Source of the DNA: an uncultured Pseudomonadota bacterium
GTDB lineage: Bacteria; Myxococcota_A; Bradymonadia; Bradymonadales; Bradymonadaceae
DNA: 64,000 nucleotides
Direction: 5' to 3'
NCBI GenBank assembly: GCA_913057905.1
Contig: CAJXPB010000007.1
Coordinates: 121,807 to 185,806, forward strand
The notes beneath the pieces are model-generated. The model saw only the letters and a list, made by a program, of their open reading frames with translations. It searched no databases and was not told where the DNA came from. This document shows, piece by piece, positions 44,454 through 52,334 of this stretch (within the stretch, counting starts at the first letter, position 1; each line of letters begins with the position of its first letter). Position numbers and translations under genes: made by a program.

Positions 44454-45450
44454 CGCTGTCCTCCCCCGCCAACTTCGCCTCCAGACGTCGCAGTCTCTCC
44501 ATGCCATCGAACCCGACGAACCGGACCTCCGGTCGTAGCTCGACCCCTTCCATCTGGCGCACGGCGTGTCGCGCCCGGGCCATCAGCCGAAGAAAATCCT
44601 CCGCCGTCGCGTCGTCGTCATTGATGAAGAAATTGGCATGGTGGTCGCTGATCTTTGCACCACCGACCTTCGCGCCCTTCAAGCCGGCACGATCGATGAG
44701 CTCTCCGGCATATCCCGTCTCGGGATTCGCGAATGTGCTTCCCACGCTGGGGAGTCTGTACGGCTGGGTCTCTTCCCGGCGCTCACGGTCCATTTTCATG
44801 CGTTCGCGCGCCGCCGAGCCATCGCCACGCTCGACCCGGATGGTTCCGGAGACGACCAGCGTGTCGCCCGGCAGTTCGCTGTGCCGATACGCCAGGCCGA
44901 TCTCTTCGGCCGAGACCGTCTCGACACGCGGCTGGGCGGCGTCGGTTCGAAGGAGCGTGACCGACTGAAGAATCTCTCTGAGCGACGCCTCTTTCGTGCC
45001 GGCATTCATCGCCACGGCGCCACCGAATGTGCCGGGAATCAGCGACAAGAACTCGGCTCCGACCCAGCCTTCGTTCAGCAGGTGTCGGACCAGATGCGCG
45101 TTGACGACTCCCGCGCCGACCTCGACGAGGGCCTCGTCTCGGCGCTCCGACAACTCGATGCTCGCCAGGTCCCCGGCTAGCTTCATGACCAACCCTTCGA
45201 TTCCTTCGTCCGGAAACAGCACGTTGCTGCCGAGGCCGACGACATACCAGGGCATGGATCGTTCGTCCGCCCATTCGACGAGCTGCTTTAGCGCTGGCAG
45301 ATCTCCGGGCTCGGCCCAGGCCGAAGCCGGGCCCCCGATGCGGAGACTCGCATGCTTCGAGAGGGGCTCGTCGAATTCGATGGAATCAGACACCCCTCCC
45401 GTTCGGGTTTGTCGAACTGCGCCCACAGACCGTCTCCGTCGCCGAGTCAT
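44446..45450 (-). CDS. murB: UDP-N-acetylenolpyruvoylglucosamine reductase (type II MurB)
   Basis: FAD enzyme reducing the enolpyruvyl group to form UDP-MurNAc. The FAD part has GLGSNVLFPDEGIEGLVMK and SLIPGTFGGAVAMNAG; the C-terminal part has PSVGSTFANPETGYAGELIDRAGLKG, the GSxFxNP form typical of type II enzymes, and ends with LRPEVRFVG. It is the first gene after the break in the cluster, with its own promoter candidate 35-62 bp upstream. The basic N-terminal extension of about 20 residues is unusual; a GTG at codon 20 is possible but touches its ribosome site. Confidence 0.95.
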   Translation of the reverse strand: MTRRRRRSVGAVRQTRTGGVSDSIEFDEPLSKHASLRIGGPASAWAEPGDLPALKQLVEWADERSMPWYVVGLGSNVLFPDEGIEGLVMKLAGDLASIELSERRDEALVEVGAGVVNAHLVRHLLNEGWVGAEFLSLIPGTFGGAVAMNAGTKEASLREILQSVTLLRTDAAQPRVETVSAEEIGLAYRHSELPGDTLVVSGTIRVERGDGSAARERMKMDRERREETQPYRLPSVGSTFANPETGYAGELIDRAGLKGAKVGGAKISDHHANFFINDDDATAEDFLRLMARARHAVRQMEGVELRPEVRFVGFDGMERLRRLEAKLAGEDSDA

Positions 45451-45484
45451 GGGACTCGAAATTGCCGCGTCACTTACGATTTAA

Positions 45485-45512
45485 AGGATACAAGTTCCCG
45501 CCGATCTGACAA
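45485..45512 (-). promoter_or_regulatory. Candidate promoter of murB-ddl-ftsQAZ
   Basis: TTGTCA (45507-45512) and TATCCT (45485-45490) with a 16-bp spacer on the minus strand, inside an unusually AT-rich stretch (about 45480-45600). It would start transcription near 45478, about 28 nt before the murB ATG. It explains how the genes after the upstream terminator are expressed. Confidence 0.5.
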
Positions 45513-45661
45513 CCCCCACTCAAACGAAGGAATGTCCAATTCCTCTTTATATTCATTGCCTTACACATTTTCTCTAAAGTACCCCTTTCAGCCTCAGCGA
45601 CCCCTCAAGCAGCACTTCATATTCGAGGCTGGACCGTTGGTTTAAGGGCCGCCATCGCCCC

Positions 45662-45695
45662 AAAAAAAAGGGGCGCCCCTACGATGAGGGCGCCC
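45662..45695 (-). terminator. Strong intrinsic terminator after murG
   Basis: GGGCGCCC (45671-45678 and 45688-45695, self-complementary) forms an 8-bp stem with a 9-nt loop. On the minus strand a run of eight U residues follows one base later. It begins 25 nt after the murG stop and separates the mraZ-murG half of the cluster from the murB-ftsZ half. Confidence 0.92.
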
Positions 45696-45719
45696 AAACG
45701 CGGGGAATTCCACCGAATC

Positions 45720-46853
45720 TCAGCGGGTTTCGGCGATCATTGTCAGACATTGCTCGGCGATCACACCCGCCGCATCGGGCCGGCCGAAGCCTCGAGCCTG
45801 ATCGGAAATGTTTTGCAGCGAGATCGGATTGGCGATCAATCCGCCGATCAGATTCGTGGCTCGCGAGCTCCCGATGGCGTCGTCGGGCAACATCAGTCCG
45901 GCCCCGGCCTCGGCAATCTGGCGGGCGTTCTTGGTTTGCTGGTCATCCGTCACGTGCGGCGACGGCACGTACACGGCAGGGATCGCGAGCGCCATCAATT
46001 CGGCGATCGTCGTGCCGCCGGCGCGACAGATCACCAGGTCGGACCAGCGGTAGGCTTCGTCCATCGCATCGATGAACTCGACCAATTCGGCGTCTCCCGG
46101 AAAGTCCGCGTACCGTCCCTCGACTTCGTCGCGACGGTTTCGCCCATACTGGTGGCGCACCTGCACATGCGCGGCTCGCTCTCCCAGCCCGCACAGGGCC
46201 TCCGGAAGCCGTTCGTTCAGGCTCCTGGCGCCTCCGCTCCCACCGGTAACCAGAACGTGGACCGGCTCGTCGTCGTCCGGAGCCTCGTATTCGTAGGTGC
46301 TCGCCAGGTCTCTTATGGCCCGACGCACCGGATTCCCCACGCATTCACACGGGAGATTCTCAAAATCGTCGCAGGTCGACTCGAAGGCCACAAACGCCCG
46401 TTTGGCCGTCTTGGCGAGCGCTCGATTGGTCATCCCCGGTCGCAGGTTCTGTTCGATGAGCACGGTCGGAACGCCATCGGCGGCGGCTGCCAGCGTGAAG
46501 GGTCCAGCGGCGTAGCCTCCGACGCTGATCACCAGGCTCGGCTTGATGGTCCGCAGCAGATTCATCGCCTGTACGCCGCTTCGGCCCAGACTGAGACCCC
46601 CCTTCAGCCACCCGGAGACCCCCTGGCCCTTGAGTTTCGGGACATCCATCGTGTGCAACGGCCACTGAGTGTCGGGAATGACCCGAGCCTCGATGCCGTC
46701 CGCCGTCCCGACGAACGCGATCTCTACAGAGGGGTCCCTCTCTTCGATGGCCTCTGCGACGGCCATCCCCGGATACAGGTGTCCACCCGTGCCACCTCCG
46801 GCGATGACGACGGTCTCGGTGTCTCCTCGATTCTGTCCGCTCAACCAGCCCAT
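45720..46853 (-). CDS. murG: UDP-GlcNAc:undecaprenyl-PP-MurNAc-pentapeptide GlcNAc transferase
   Basis: Membrane-associated glycosyltransferase (GT28) converting lipid I to lipid II on the cytoplasmic face. The N-domain has VVIAGGGTGGHLYPG (15-29) and SVGGYAAGPFTLAAAADGVPTVLIEQN; the C-domain has VTGGSGGARSLNE, VIC-RAGGTTIAELMALAIPAVYVPSP and HVTDDQQTKNA. Its 377 residues are standard. The start overlaps the end of ftsW by 13 bp. It is the last gene before the terminator; murC, which usually follows, is absent. Confidence 0.97.
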   Translation of the reverse strand: MGWLSGQNRGDTETVVIAGGGTGGHLYPGMAVAEAIEERDPSVEIAFVGTADGIEARVIPDTQWPLHTMDVPKLKGQGVSGWLKGGLSLGRSGVQAMNLLRTIKPSLVISVGGYAAGPFTLAAAADGVPTVLIEQNLRPGMTNRALAKTAKRAFVAFESTCDDFENLPCECVGNPVRRAIRDLASTYEYEAPDDDEPVHVLVTGGSGGARSLNERLPEALCGLGERAAHVQVRHQYGRNRRDEVEGRYADFPGDAELVEFIDAMDEAYRWSDLVICRAGGTTIAELMALAIPAVYVPSPHVTDDQQTKNARQIAEAGAGLMLPDDAIGSSRATNLIGGLIANPISLQNISDQARGFGRPDAAGVIAEQCLTMIAETR

Positions 46854-48118
46854 GTATCCGACTCACGTGTGCGTTTCTCGCGTCGTTGTCGTTTCTTTTC
46901 TAGCCGTTTCTTTTCGCGACGCCGCTCCCGCTCGGGTTTCTGGCGTGCCCACCGATCGGGGGGTCGCTTGGAGATATTCAGCAGGATCCCGACGCCTACC
47001 AGGGTCATCAACAGTGAACTTCCGCCCTGACTCATCAAGGGCAACGTCAGACCCTTCGTCGGGGCAAGCCCCGTCACCACGAAGAGGTTTGCGCACGCCT
47101 GCATCCCGATGAGGGTTGTGATGCCGAAGGCCAGGTAAGTCCCGAAGGGATCTTCGACCCGTTGGGCGATGCGATAGCCGCGCCACAGGAAGACCAGAAA
47201 CAGCGACACGACTGCGGCGATCCCGAGCAGCCCGAGCTCTTCGGCGACCAACGTCGCGATGAAATCGTTCCACAGTTCGGGCACATATCCCAGTTTGCCC
47301 TCGCCCTCGCCGAGCCCCCTCCCGGTCAGCCCCGCCGACCCGATCGCCACGAGCGATCCGGTGATCTGATATGCGGCGTCCTGCTGATGTTGCCAGGGAT
47401 TCAGAAAGGCCGTCACCCGCTCTATGCGGTAGGGCCGATGCAGGATCGCGACCGCTAGCAGCCCCACGCCGATTCCGCCCAGTCCCACCAGGTATCGAAA
47501 CTTCGTGCCGCTGACGAAGACCATCACCGACATCATGACCGCAAGGATCGCCGTCGTTCCGAGGTCGGGCTGCATCAATAGTGGCCCGGCCATGAAGACG
47601 ACCAACAAAACGTGCGGGAGGATGCCAAAGACCAGTTCCCGCATCTTCTCGCCTTTCTTGGCGACCGAATACGCCATGACGACGACCATGGTCAATTTGG
47701 CGAGCTCGGCGGGCTGAAACAGAAACACGCCGAGGTCGATCCAGCGTCGAGACCCGTTCAACGTGAGGCCCACCCCGGGCACGAAGACCACGAGCAGGAG
47801 GCCAAAGGTTCCGCCGAGCAGCCAGTAGACGCCTCGCCGCCACCAGTTGTAGTGGAGGTTTGCCACAACCACCATGGCGGCCAGCCCCAGACACACCTTC
47901 GGGAGCTGGGAGGAGACCGCATACCAGTGGCTGCCGAGCTTGTCGGCGTTGGTTACCGCGCTCGCCGAGTACTGCATGACCAGCCCGAAGGCCATCAACG
48001 TAAGGGTCGCCCCCAACAGCCAGCCGTCCCAGTGACTCTCGTCACCGGCTCGGTCGGCCTCCCGGGTCATGTCGCTGTTGGTCGTCTCCGACAGCGTCGC
48101 GAGCTTGTCCGTGGTCAT
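46841..48118 (-). CDS. ftsW: Septal peptidoglycan polymerase FtsW (SEDS family)
   Basis: Polytopic glycosyltransferase that polymerises lipid II together with FtsI. About ten membrane helices are visible. SEDS features include LMAFGLVMQYSAS, the NGSRRWIDLGVFLFQPAELAKL loop and QGGSSLLMTLVGVGILLNIS near the end. The C-terminus is a highly basic Arg/Lys/Glu tail (about 395-425). A strong AAGGAGG site precedes the ATG. It follows mraY by 45 bp, the place where murD is normally found. Confidence 0.96.
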   Translation of the reverse strand: MTTDKLATLSETTNSDMTREADRAGDESHWDGWLLGATLTLMAFGLVMQYSASAVTNADKLGSHWYAVSSQLPKVCLGLAAMVVVANLHYNWWRRGVYWLLGGTFGLLLVVFVPGVGLTLNGSRRWIDLGVFLFQPAELAKLTMVVVMAYSVAKKGEKMRELVFGILPHVLLVVFMAGPLLMQPDLGTTAILAVMMSVMVFVSGTKFRYLVGLGGIGVGLLAVAILHRPYRIERVTAFLNPWQHQQDAAYQITGSLVAIGSAGLTGRGLGEGEGKLGYVPELWNDFIATLVAEELGLLGIAAVVSLFLVFLWRGYRIAQRVEDPFGTYLAFGITTLIGMQACANLFVVTGLAPTKGLTLPLMSQGGSSLLMTLVGVGILLNISKRPPDRWARQKPERERRREKKRLEKKRQRREKRTRESDTWAG

Positions 48119-48163
48119 CGTGGCCCTCCTTGGCCATCGACGCAGCCTGACTGACCTCCCAGG

Positions 48164-49303
48164 TCAGCGAAGCTTCAACGAAGCGAGTGCAATGAGACTG
48201 AGCATAATTGAGATGATCCAGAAACGAACGATGATCTTTGGCTCCGGCCACCCCTTCATCTCGAAGTGATGATGGATCGGTGCCATGCGGAAGACCCGTT
48301 TTCCGGTCAGTTTGTAGCTGGTCGTCTGGGTGATGACGCTGACCGCCTCGACCAGAAAGACTCCAAAGATGATGGTCGACAACAGCTCGTGCTTGGTGAT
48401 CACCGCCAGGGTGCCGAGGGCGCCGCCGAGCGACAGGCTGCCGACATCTCCCATGAAAATCTGGGCGGGGAAGGTGTTGTACCACAGGAAGCCGACGCCG
48501 GCGCCGATGATCGACGCACAGAAGATCGACAGCTCCTGGGCCCCCTCGACTTTGGGCACCATCAAATACTCGGCCAGGTCAAACTCCACCATGTGCTGGA
48601 CGCCTTCGACGGTACTCGGAAAATGAAGCACGGTGGCCGAGGCGTAGGCCAGGACCAGAAACGTCCCGGCCGCCACGATCACGGGCCCGATGGCGAGCCC
48701 GTCGAGTCCGTCGGTCAAATTCACGGCATTGGCCGTGCCAACGATCACGGTCAATGCGAAGGGGACGTACAGCCACAGCGGAAGCGTCAGGCTGAAGCGT
48801 TCGGTACTGACGAACGGAAAGTACAGGGTCGTCGAGTAGTCGAAGGCGTTCGAATAAAAGATCAGCAGCATGGCACCCAGCGCGACCGCGAACTCCATGG
48901 CCAGCCGGGCCTTTCCGGGGACCCCCCCGCTCGATTGCTCCTTGAGCTTGGTGTAATCATCCAGAAATCCGACGACTGCAAACAGCACGGTCACCCCCAG
49001 GATCACGCCGATATACTGGTTCGTCAGATCCGCCCACAGGAGCGTAGACAGCACCACGGAAAAGAGGATCAGCACCCCGCCCATCGTGGGTGTCCCCTCT
49101 TTGTTGAAGTGTGACTCGGGACCGTCCTCGCGGATCACCTGTCCGACGTCGGACCCGCGGAGTTTGTCGATAAACCAGGGATACGTCCACAGACAGATAA
49201 GCAGGGCCGTCGCCATCGATGCCAGCACGCGAAAACTGACGTACCGGAAGACGTTGAACGGTCCGAAACTGTCCTTGAGTTGGAAAAATAGTTCGAAGAG
49301 CAT
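48164..49303 (-). CDS. mraY: Phospho-N-acetylmuramoyl-pentapeptide-transferase
   Basis: Integral membrane enzyme making lipid I from UDP-MurNAc-pentapeptide and undecaprenyl phosphate. Motifs: KEGTPTMGGVLIL, the catalytic region GFLDDYTKLK, NAVNLTDGLDGLAIG, and FMGDVGSLSLGGALG; PIHHHFEMKGW near the end is the HHH motif. About ten helices, 379 residues. The ATG at 49303 shares one base with the murF stop (TGATG); the longer open frame only extends into murF. Confidence 0.98.
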   Translation of the reverse strand: MLFELFFQLKDSFGPFNVFRYVSFRVLASMATALLICLWTYPWFIDKLRGSDVGQVIREDGPESHFNKEGTPTMGGVLILFSVVLSTLLWADLTNQYIGVILGVTVLFAVVGFLDDYTKLKEQSSGGVPGKARLAMEFAVALGAMLLIFYSNAFDYSTTLYFPFVSTERFSLTLPLWLYVPFALTVIVGTANAVNLTDGLDGLAIGPVIVAAGTFLVLAYASATVLHFPSTVEGVQHMVEFDLAEYLMVPKVEGAQELSIFCASIIGAGVGFLWYNTFPAQIFMGDVGSLSLGGALGTLAVITKHELLSTIIFGVFLVEAVSVITQTTSYKLTGKRVFRMAPIHHHFEMKGWPEPKIIVRFWIISIMLSLIALASLKLR

Positions 49304-50745
49304 CAGTCGTCCGCACTGCCTGATTCCAGCAATTCGATAACGGTCTCGAGGCCGGCGCCTCGGCTTCCCTTCAGCAACACTGCAGCCGGATCCGTCGATG
49401 CCAGCCACTCCGCGACCGCATCGGCCCCGGTCATTCGATAGACATTCAGCGATGGTCGATCGACGGACTCCGCCGCCCGCATCATCGCTTCGGCATGGTC
49501 ACCCACAAAGACGAGATCGTCCAGTTCTTCGTTGTCTGCCAGGTCCGCGGCCACACGTTCGTGATGTTGTCGCGCAGTATCGCCGAGTTCGAGCATCGTG
49601 CCCAAAACAACGACTCGGCGCCGATCGCCGTCGGAGGCCCATTCGATGAAGGCCTCGGCCGACGCCCGCACGCTTGAAGGATTCGCATTGTAGGCATCGT
49701 CGACGATCCGGTGGCCGGCGACCTCGACCTCCCGCCAGCGTCCGGCCGGAAGGTCCAACGAGTCCTTCAGCCTCTGCACCGAACGCGGCTCCGGGTCGAG
49801 GCCGCGCAGCCAGAGGGTGGCCACGGCCGCCGCCAAATTCCGAGCGTTGTGCCGCCCGGGCAATCCGAGCTGAACCTCGCGCTGGCGGCCGAGTCCCTCC
49901 AGGTGTACACGCGCCCCGCCCGACTCCGACGGTTCATACCCCACCACGCGGATGTCGGACTCGGTGTCTTCGCCGAAGGTGACGACCCGCGCCGGGCCCG
50001 AGTCGACCGACAAGCGCGGCCGTTCCCCACTGGGCACGATGACCTGCGTGTCGGTGTCGGCCGATTCCGCGATCTCGGATTTGGCACGACGAACCCCCTC
50101 GATGGAACCGAACCCCTCGGTGTGAGCGTACCCGATCGAGGTGATGATCCGCTGCGCTGCCGGGGCCATGGCAATCAACTCGCGGATCTCGCCGGGGGCA
50201 TTCGCCCCCATTTCGAGGATCGAGACGTCGGCCTCGACGGGCAGACCACAAAGCGTCAGGGGCAGTCCGACCGCATTGTTCAGATTTCCCGGTGTCGCAT
50301 GGACGGCTCCCAGACCGCTCCACAGCGTGGCCAACAGCTCTTTGGTCGTCGTCTTTCCGTTGGAACCGGTGACTGCGATCGAATGAAGCCCGTCGTCGGT
50401 GGCCTCGCTCCAGATCTCCGCGCCGAGCCGCCCCAGGGCCACGGTGGTATCATCCACCACAACGGTGGGGACCGCGTCATCGACGTCGTCGTCCGCCTCG
50501 ACGACAAACCCGGACGCGCCGGCCGAAACGGCCTCCTCGAGAAAATCGTGGCCGTCGAACCGTTCTCCCCGCAGCGCAAAAAAGAGGTCTCCTTGCTGCA
50601 GTGTGCGCGTATCGGTCGACACCGCCCTCGGTGTCACCCGGGCTCGACCCGTGTCGACCAGTCGGCCGTCGACGGCCTCGGCGATCTTCGCCAGCGTCCA
50701 GGTCGAGACGCGCAGGGTCCGGTCGGTGCGAAGTGACTCACGCAT
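49303..50745 (-). CDS. murF: UDP-MurNAc-tripeptide--D-alanyl-D-alanine ligase
   Basis: Mur ligase that adds the D-Ala-D-Ala dipeptide. The N-domain (FFALRGERFDGHDFLEEA), ATP loop VTGSNGKTTTKELLA, ALR-type EMGANAPGEIREL, and the C-domain PAGRWREVEVAGHRIVDDAYNANPSSV identify MurF. GGAGG lies 6 nt before the ATG at 50745; it overlaps murE by 8 bp. An upstream in-frame ATG 42 bp earlier lacks such a site. Confidence 0.97.
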   Translation of the reverse strand: MRESLRTDRTLRVSTWTLAKIAEAVDGRLVDTGRARVTPRAVSTDTRTLQQGDLFFALRGERFDGHDFLEEAVSAGASGFVVEADDDVDDAVPTVVVDDTTVALGRLGAEIWSEATDDGLHSIAVTGSNGKTTTKELLATLWSGLGAVHATPGNLNNAVGLPLTLCGLPVEADVSILEMGANAPGEIRELIAMAPAAQRIITSIGYAHTEGFGSIEGVRRAKSEIAESADTDTQVIVPSGERPRLSVDSGPARVVTFGEDTESDIRVVGYEPSESGGARVHLEGLGRQREVQLGLPGRHNARNLAAAVATLWLRGLDPEPRSVQRLKDSLDLPAGRWREVEVAGHRIVDDAYNANPSSVRASAEAFIEWASDGDRRRVVVLGTMLELGDTARQHHERVAADLADNEELDDLVFVGDHAEAMMRAAESVDRPSLNVYRMTGADAVAEWLASTDPAAVLLKGSRGAGLETVIELLESGSADD

Positions 50746-52324
50746 CGCGAGCCTCCAACGCCCGTCGAGCTCGCTCGGTATCGTCAAAGGGACGGCGCTG
50801 GCCTGCGATCTCCTGGTAGGTCTCGTGGCCCTTCCCGGCGATCAGGACGACGTCGTCGGGCTGCGCCCTCTCGATCGCCTCGTCGATGGCCCTGCCCCGG
50901 TCGTCTTCGACCCACAGGCCCGAACGCTCCGGAAACTCTCGATGCACCGATACCCCCTCCTCTTTGGCCCCGTCGAGCATCGCCTCGATGATCGACTCGG
51001 GGGATTCAGATCGCGGGTTGTCGGACGTGAGGACTGCCACATCACTCACCCGGGCGACGACCCGTCCCATCCTGGGTCGCTTCTCCCGATCGCGGTCGCC
51101 CCCGCAGCCCAGGAGCACGATCAAACGACCGGCGGTCAGCGGTCTCAGAGTCTCGAGGACATGCTCCACCGCCTCCGGGGAGTGGGCGTAGTCGACAAAC
51201 ACGGTCGGCCCGGCCCCCGAGGGTGATTCGATGCGTTCGAGCCGACCCGGGACCGGCTCGACTTCGGAGAGGCCCCCGATCAGATCCTGAAACCCGACGC
51301 CCGCCTCCGTTGCGGCTGCGCTCGCTGCCAGGGCATTCGAAACATTGAATCGCCCCAGAAGCGGCCACTCGACCGTGCCACTCTGGGAGCCCGCCTCGAC
51401 ATCGACACGACTCCCCGCGAGAGTCTGGGATCGAACCGTCGCCCTCCACTGAGCCCGCGGCGTTTCGAGACCATAGGTTACGACATCGATGTCGGAGGAC
51501 ATGTCGGTCTCGAGATCGCGCCCGAACTCGTCGTCCAGGTTCAGCACCGCCGTTGGTTGGCCCGAGAGGGTCCGACGGCCGGCCGATTCGGAGCGCGACT
51601 GCGGCAATACCTCGGAGAACAGCCGTGCTTTGGCCCGGCGATACGCCTCCATCGACCCGTGAAAATCGAGATGATCCTGAGAGAGATTGGTCAAGACCCC
51701 CACATCGACATCGACTCCGCCCAGCCGCGATGTCTCCAGGCCATGGCTCGAGACCTCGACGACCACGGCGTCGACACCATCGTCCAACATCTTCGCCATC
51801 AACCTGTGAAGAGTCAGACTCTCCGGCGTCGTGTTGGGCCCACGCTCGCTGAACCCCGGCCAGCGGTTGACCACCGTTCCGATCAAGCCGACATCGATAC
51901 CGGCACCCGCCAGCAGGGACTCCAGGATAAAACTCGTCGTTGTCTTGCCGTTGGTTCCGGTGACGCCGAAGACGAGGAGGTCATCGGACGGATGCCCGAA
52001 GAACGCCGACGCCAGGGGTCCGAGCCATCGCCGAGTGCCTCGAGCCACGATCCATTCGACCCGTGCGCTGCGCTCGTTCCCGACGGCCCGCCGAACCTCG
52101 TCGACGCGGCCGGCCTCCACCAGTACGGCGCACGCCCCGGCTTCGATGGCATCCCCGACGTAGGCGTGTCCGTCGGCTTCCTCGCCCTCGAGGGCCACAA
52201 AGAGCGAGCCGGGCGAGACCCGGCGTGAATCAATCGCGATATCTTGGACGGAGATGTCGTCCGAGGCGGGGCCCTCGGGGGATGTTATCCCCTCGACGCA
52301 CTCGATGAGAGTCTCGAGTTTCAT
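50738..52324 (-). CDS. murE: UDP-MurNAc-L-Ala-D-Glu--2,6-diaminopimelate ligase
   Basis: Mur ligase that adds the third stem-peptide residue. ATP loop VTGTNGKTTTSF, the SHGLETSRL motif and VFVDYAHSPEAVEHVL are present. The C-domain motif DNPR (in LTSDNPRSE) is diagnostic for meso-diaminopimelate specificity, indicating Gram-negative type peptidoglycan. The ATG at 52324 has GAGGTG 7 nt upstream and lies 10 bp after ftsI. Confidence 0.97.
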   Translation of the reverse strand: MKLETLIECVEGITSPEGPASDDISVQDIAIDSRRVSPGSLFVALEGEEADGHAYVGDAIEAGACAVLVEAGRVDEVRRAVGNERSARVEWIVARGTRRWLGPLASAFFGHPSDDLLVFGVTGTNGKTTTSFILESLLAGAGIDVGLIGTVVNRWPGFSERGPNTTPESLTLHRLMAKMLDDGVDAVVVEVSSHGLETSRLGGVDVDVGVLTNLSQDHLDFHGSMEAYRRAKARLFSEVLPQSRSESAGRRTLSGQPTAVLNLDDEFGRDLETDMSSDIDVVTYGLETPRAQWRATVRSQTLAGSRVDVEAGSQSGTVEWPLLGRFNVSNALAASAAATEAGVGFQDLIGGLSEVEPVPGRLERIESPSGAGPTVFVDYAHSPEAVEHVLETLRPLTAGRLIVLLGCGGDRDREKRPRMGRVVARVSDVAVLTSDNPRSESPESIIEAMLDGAKEEGVSVHREFPERSGLWVEDDRGRAIDEAIERAQPDDVVLIAGKGHETYQEIAGQRRPFDDTERARRALEARDA

Positions 52325-52334
52325 GCTCGGCACC

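Noticed and set aside
45352-45645. Possible small plus-strand gene in the murB-murG gap
   Set aside because: No ribosome site, composition unlike the other proteins, and it overlaps the murB start; the gap is better explained by a promoter and a terminator.
45451-45719. Remnant of murC
   Set aside because: No Mur ligase motif or similarity seen in any frame of the gap, so no pseudogene is called.
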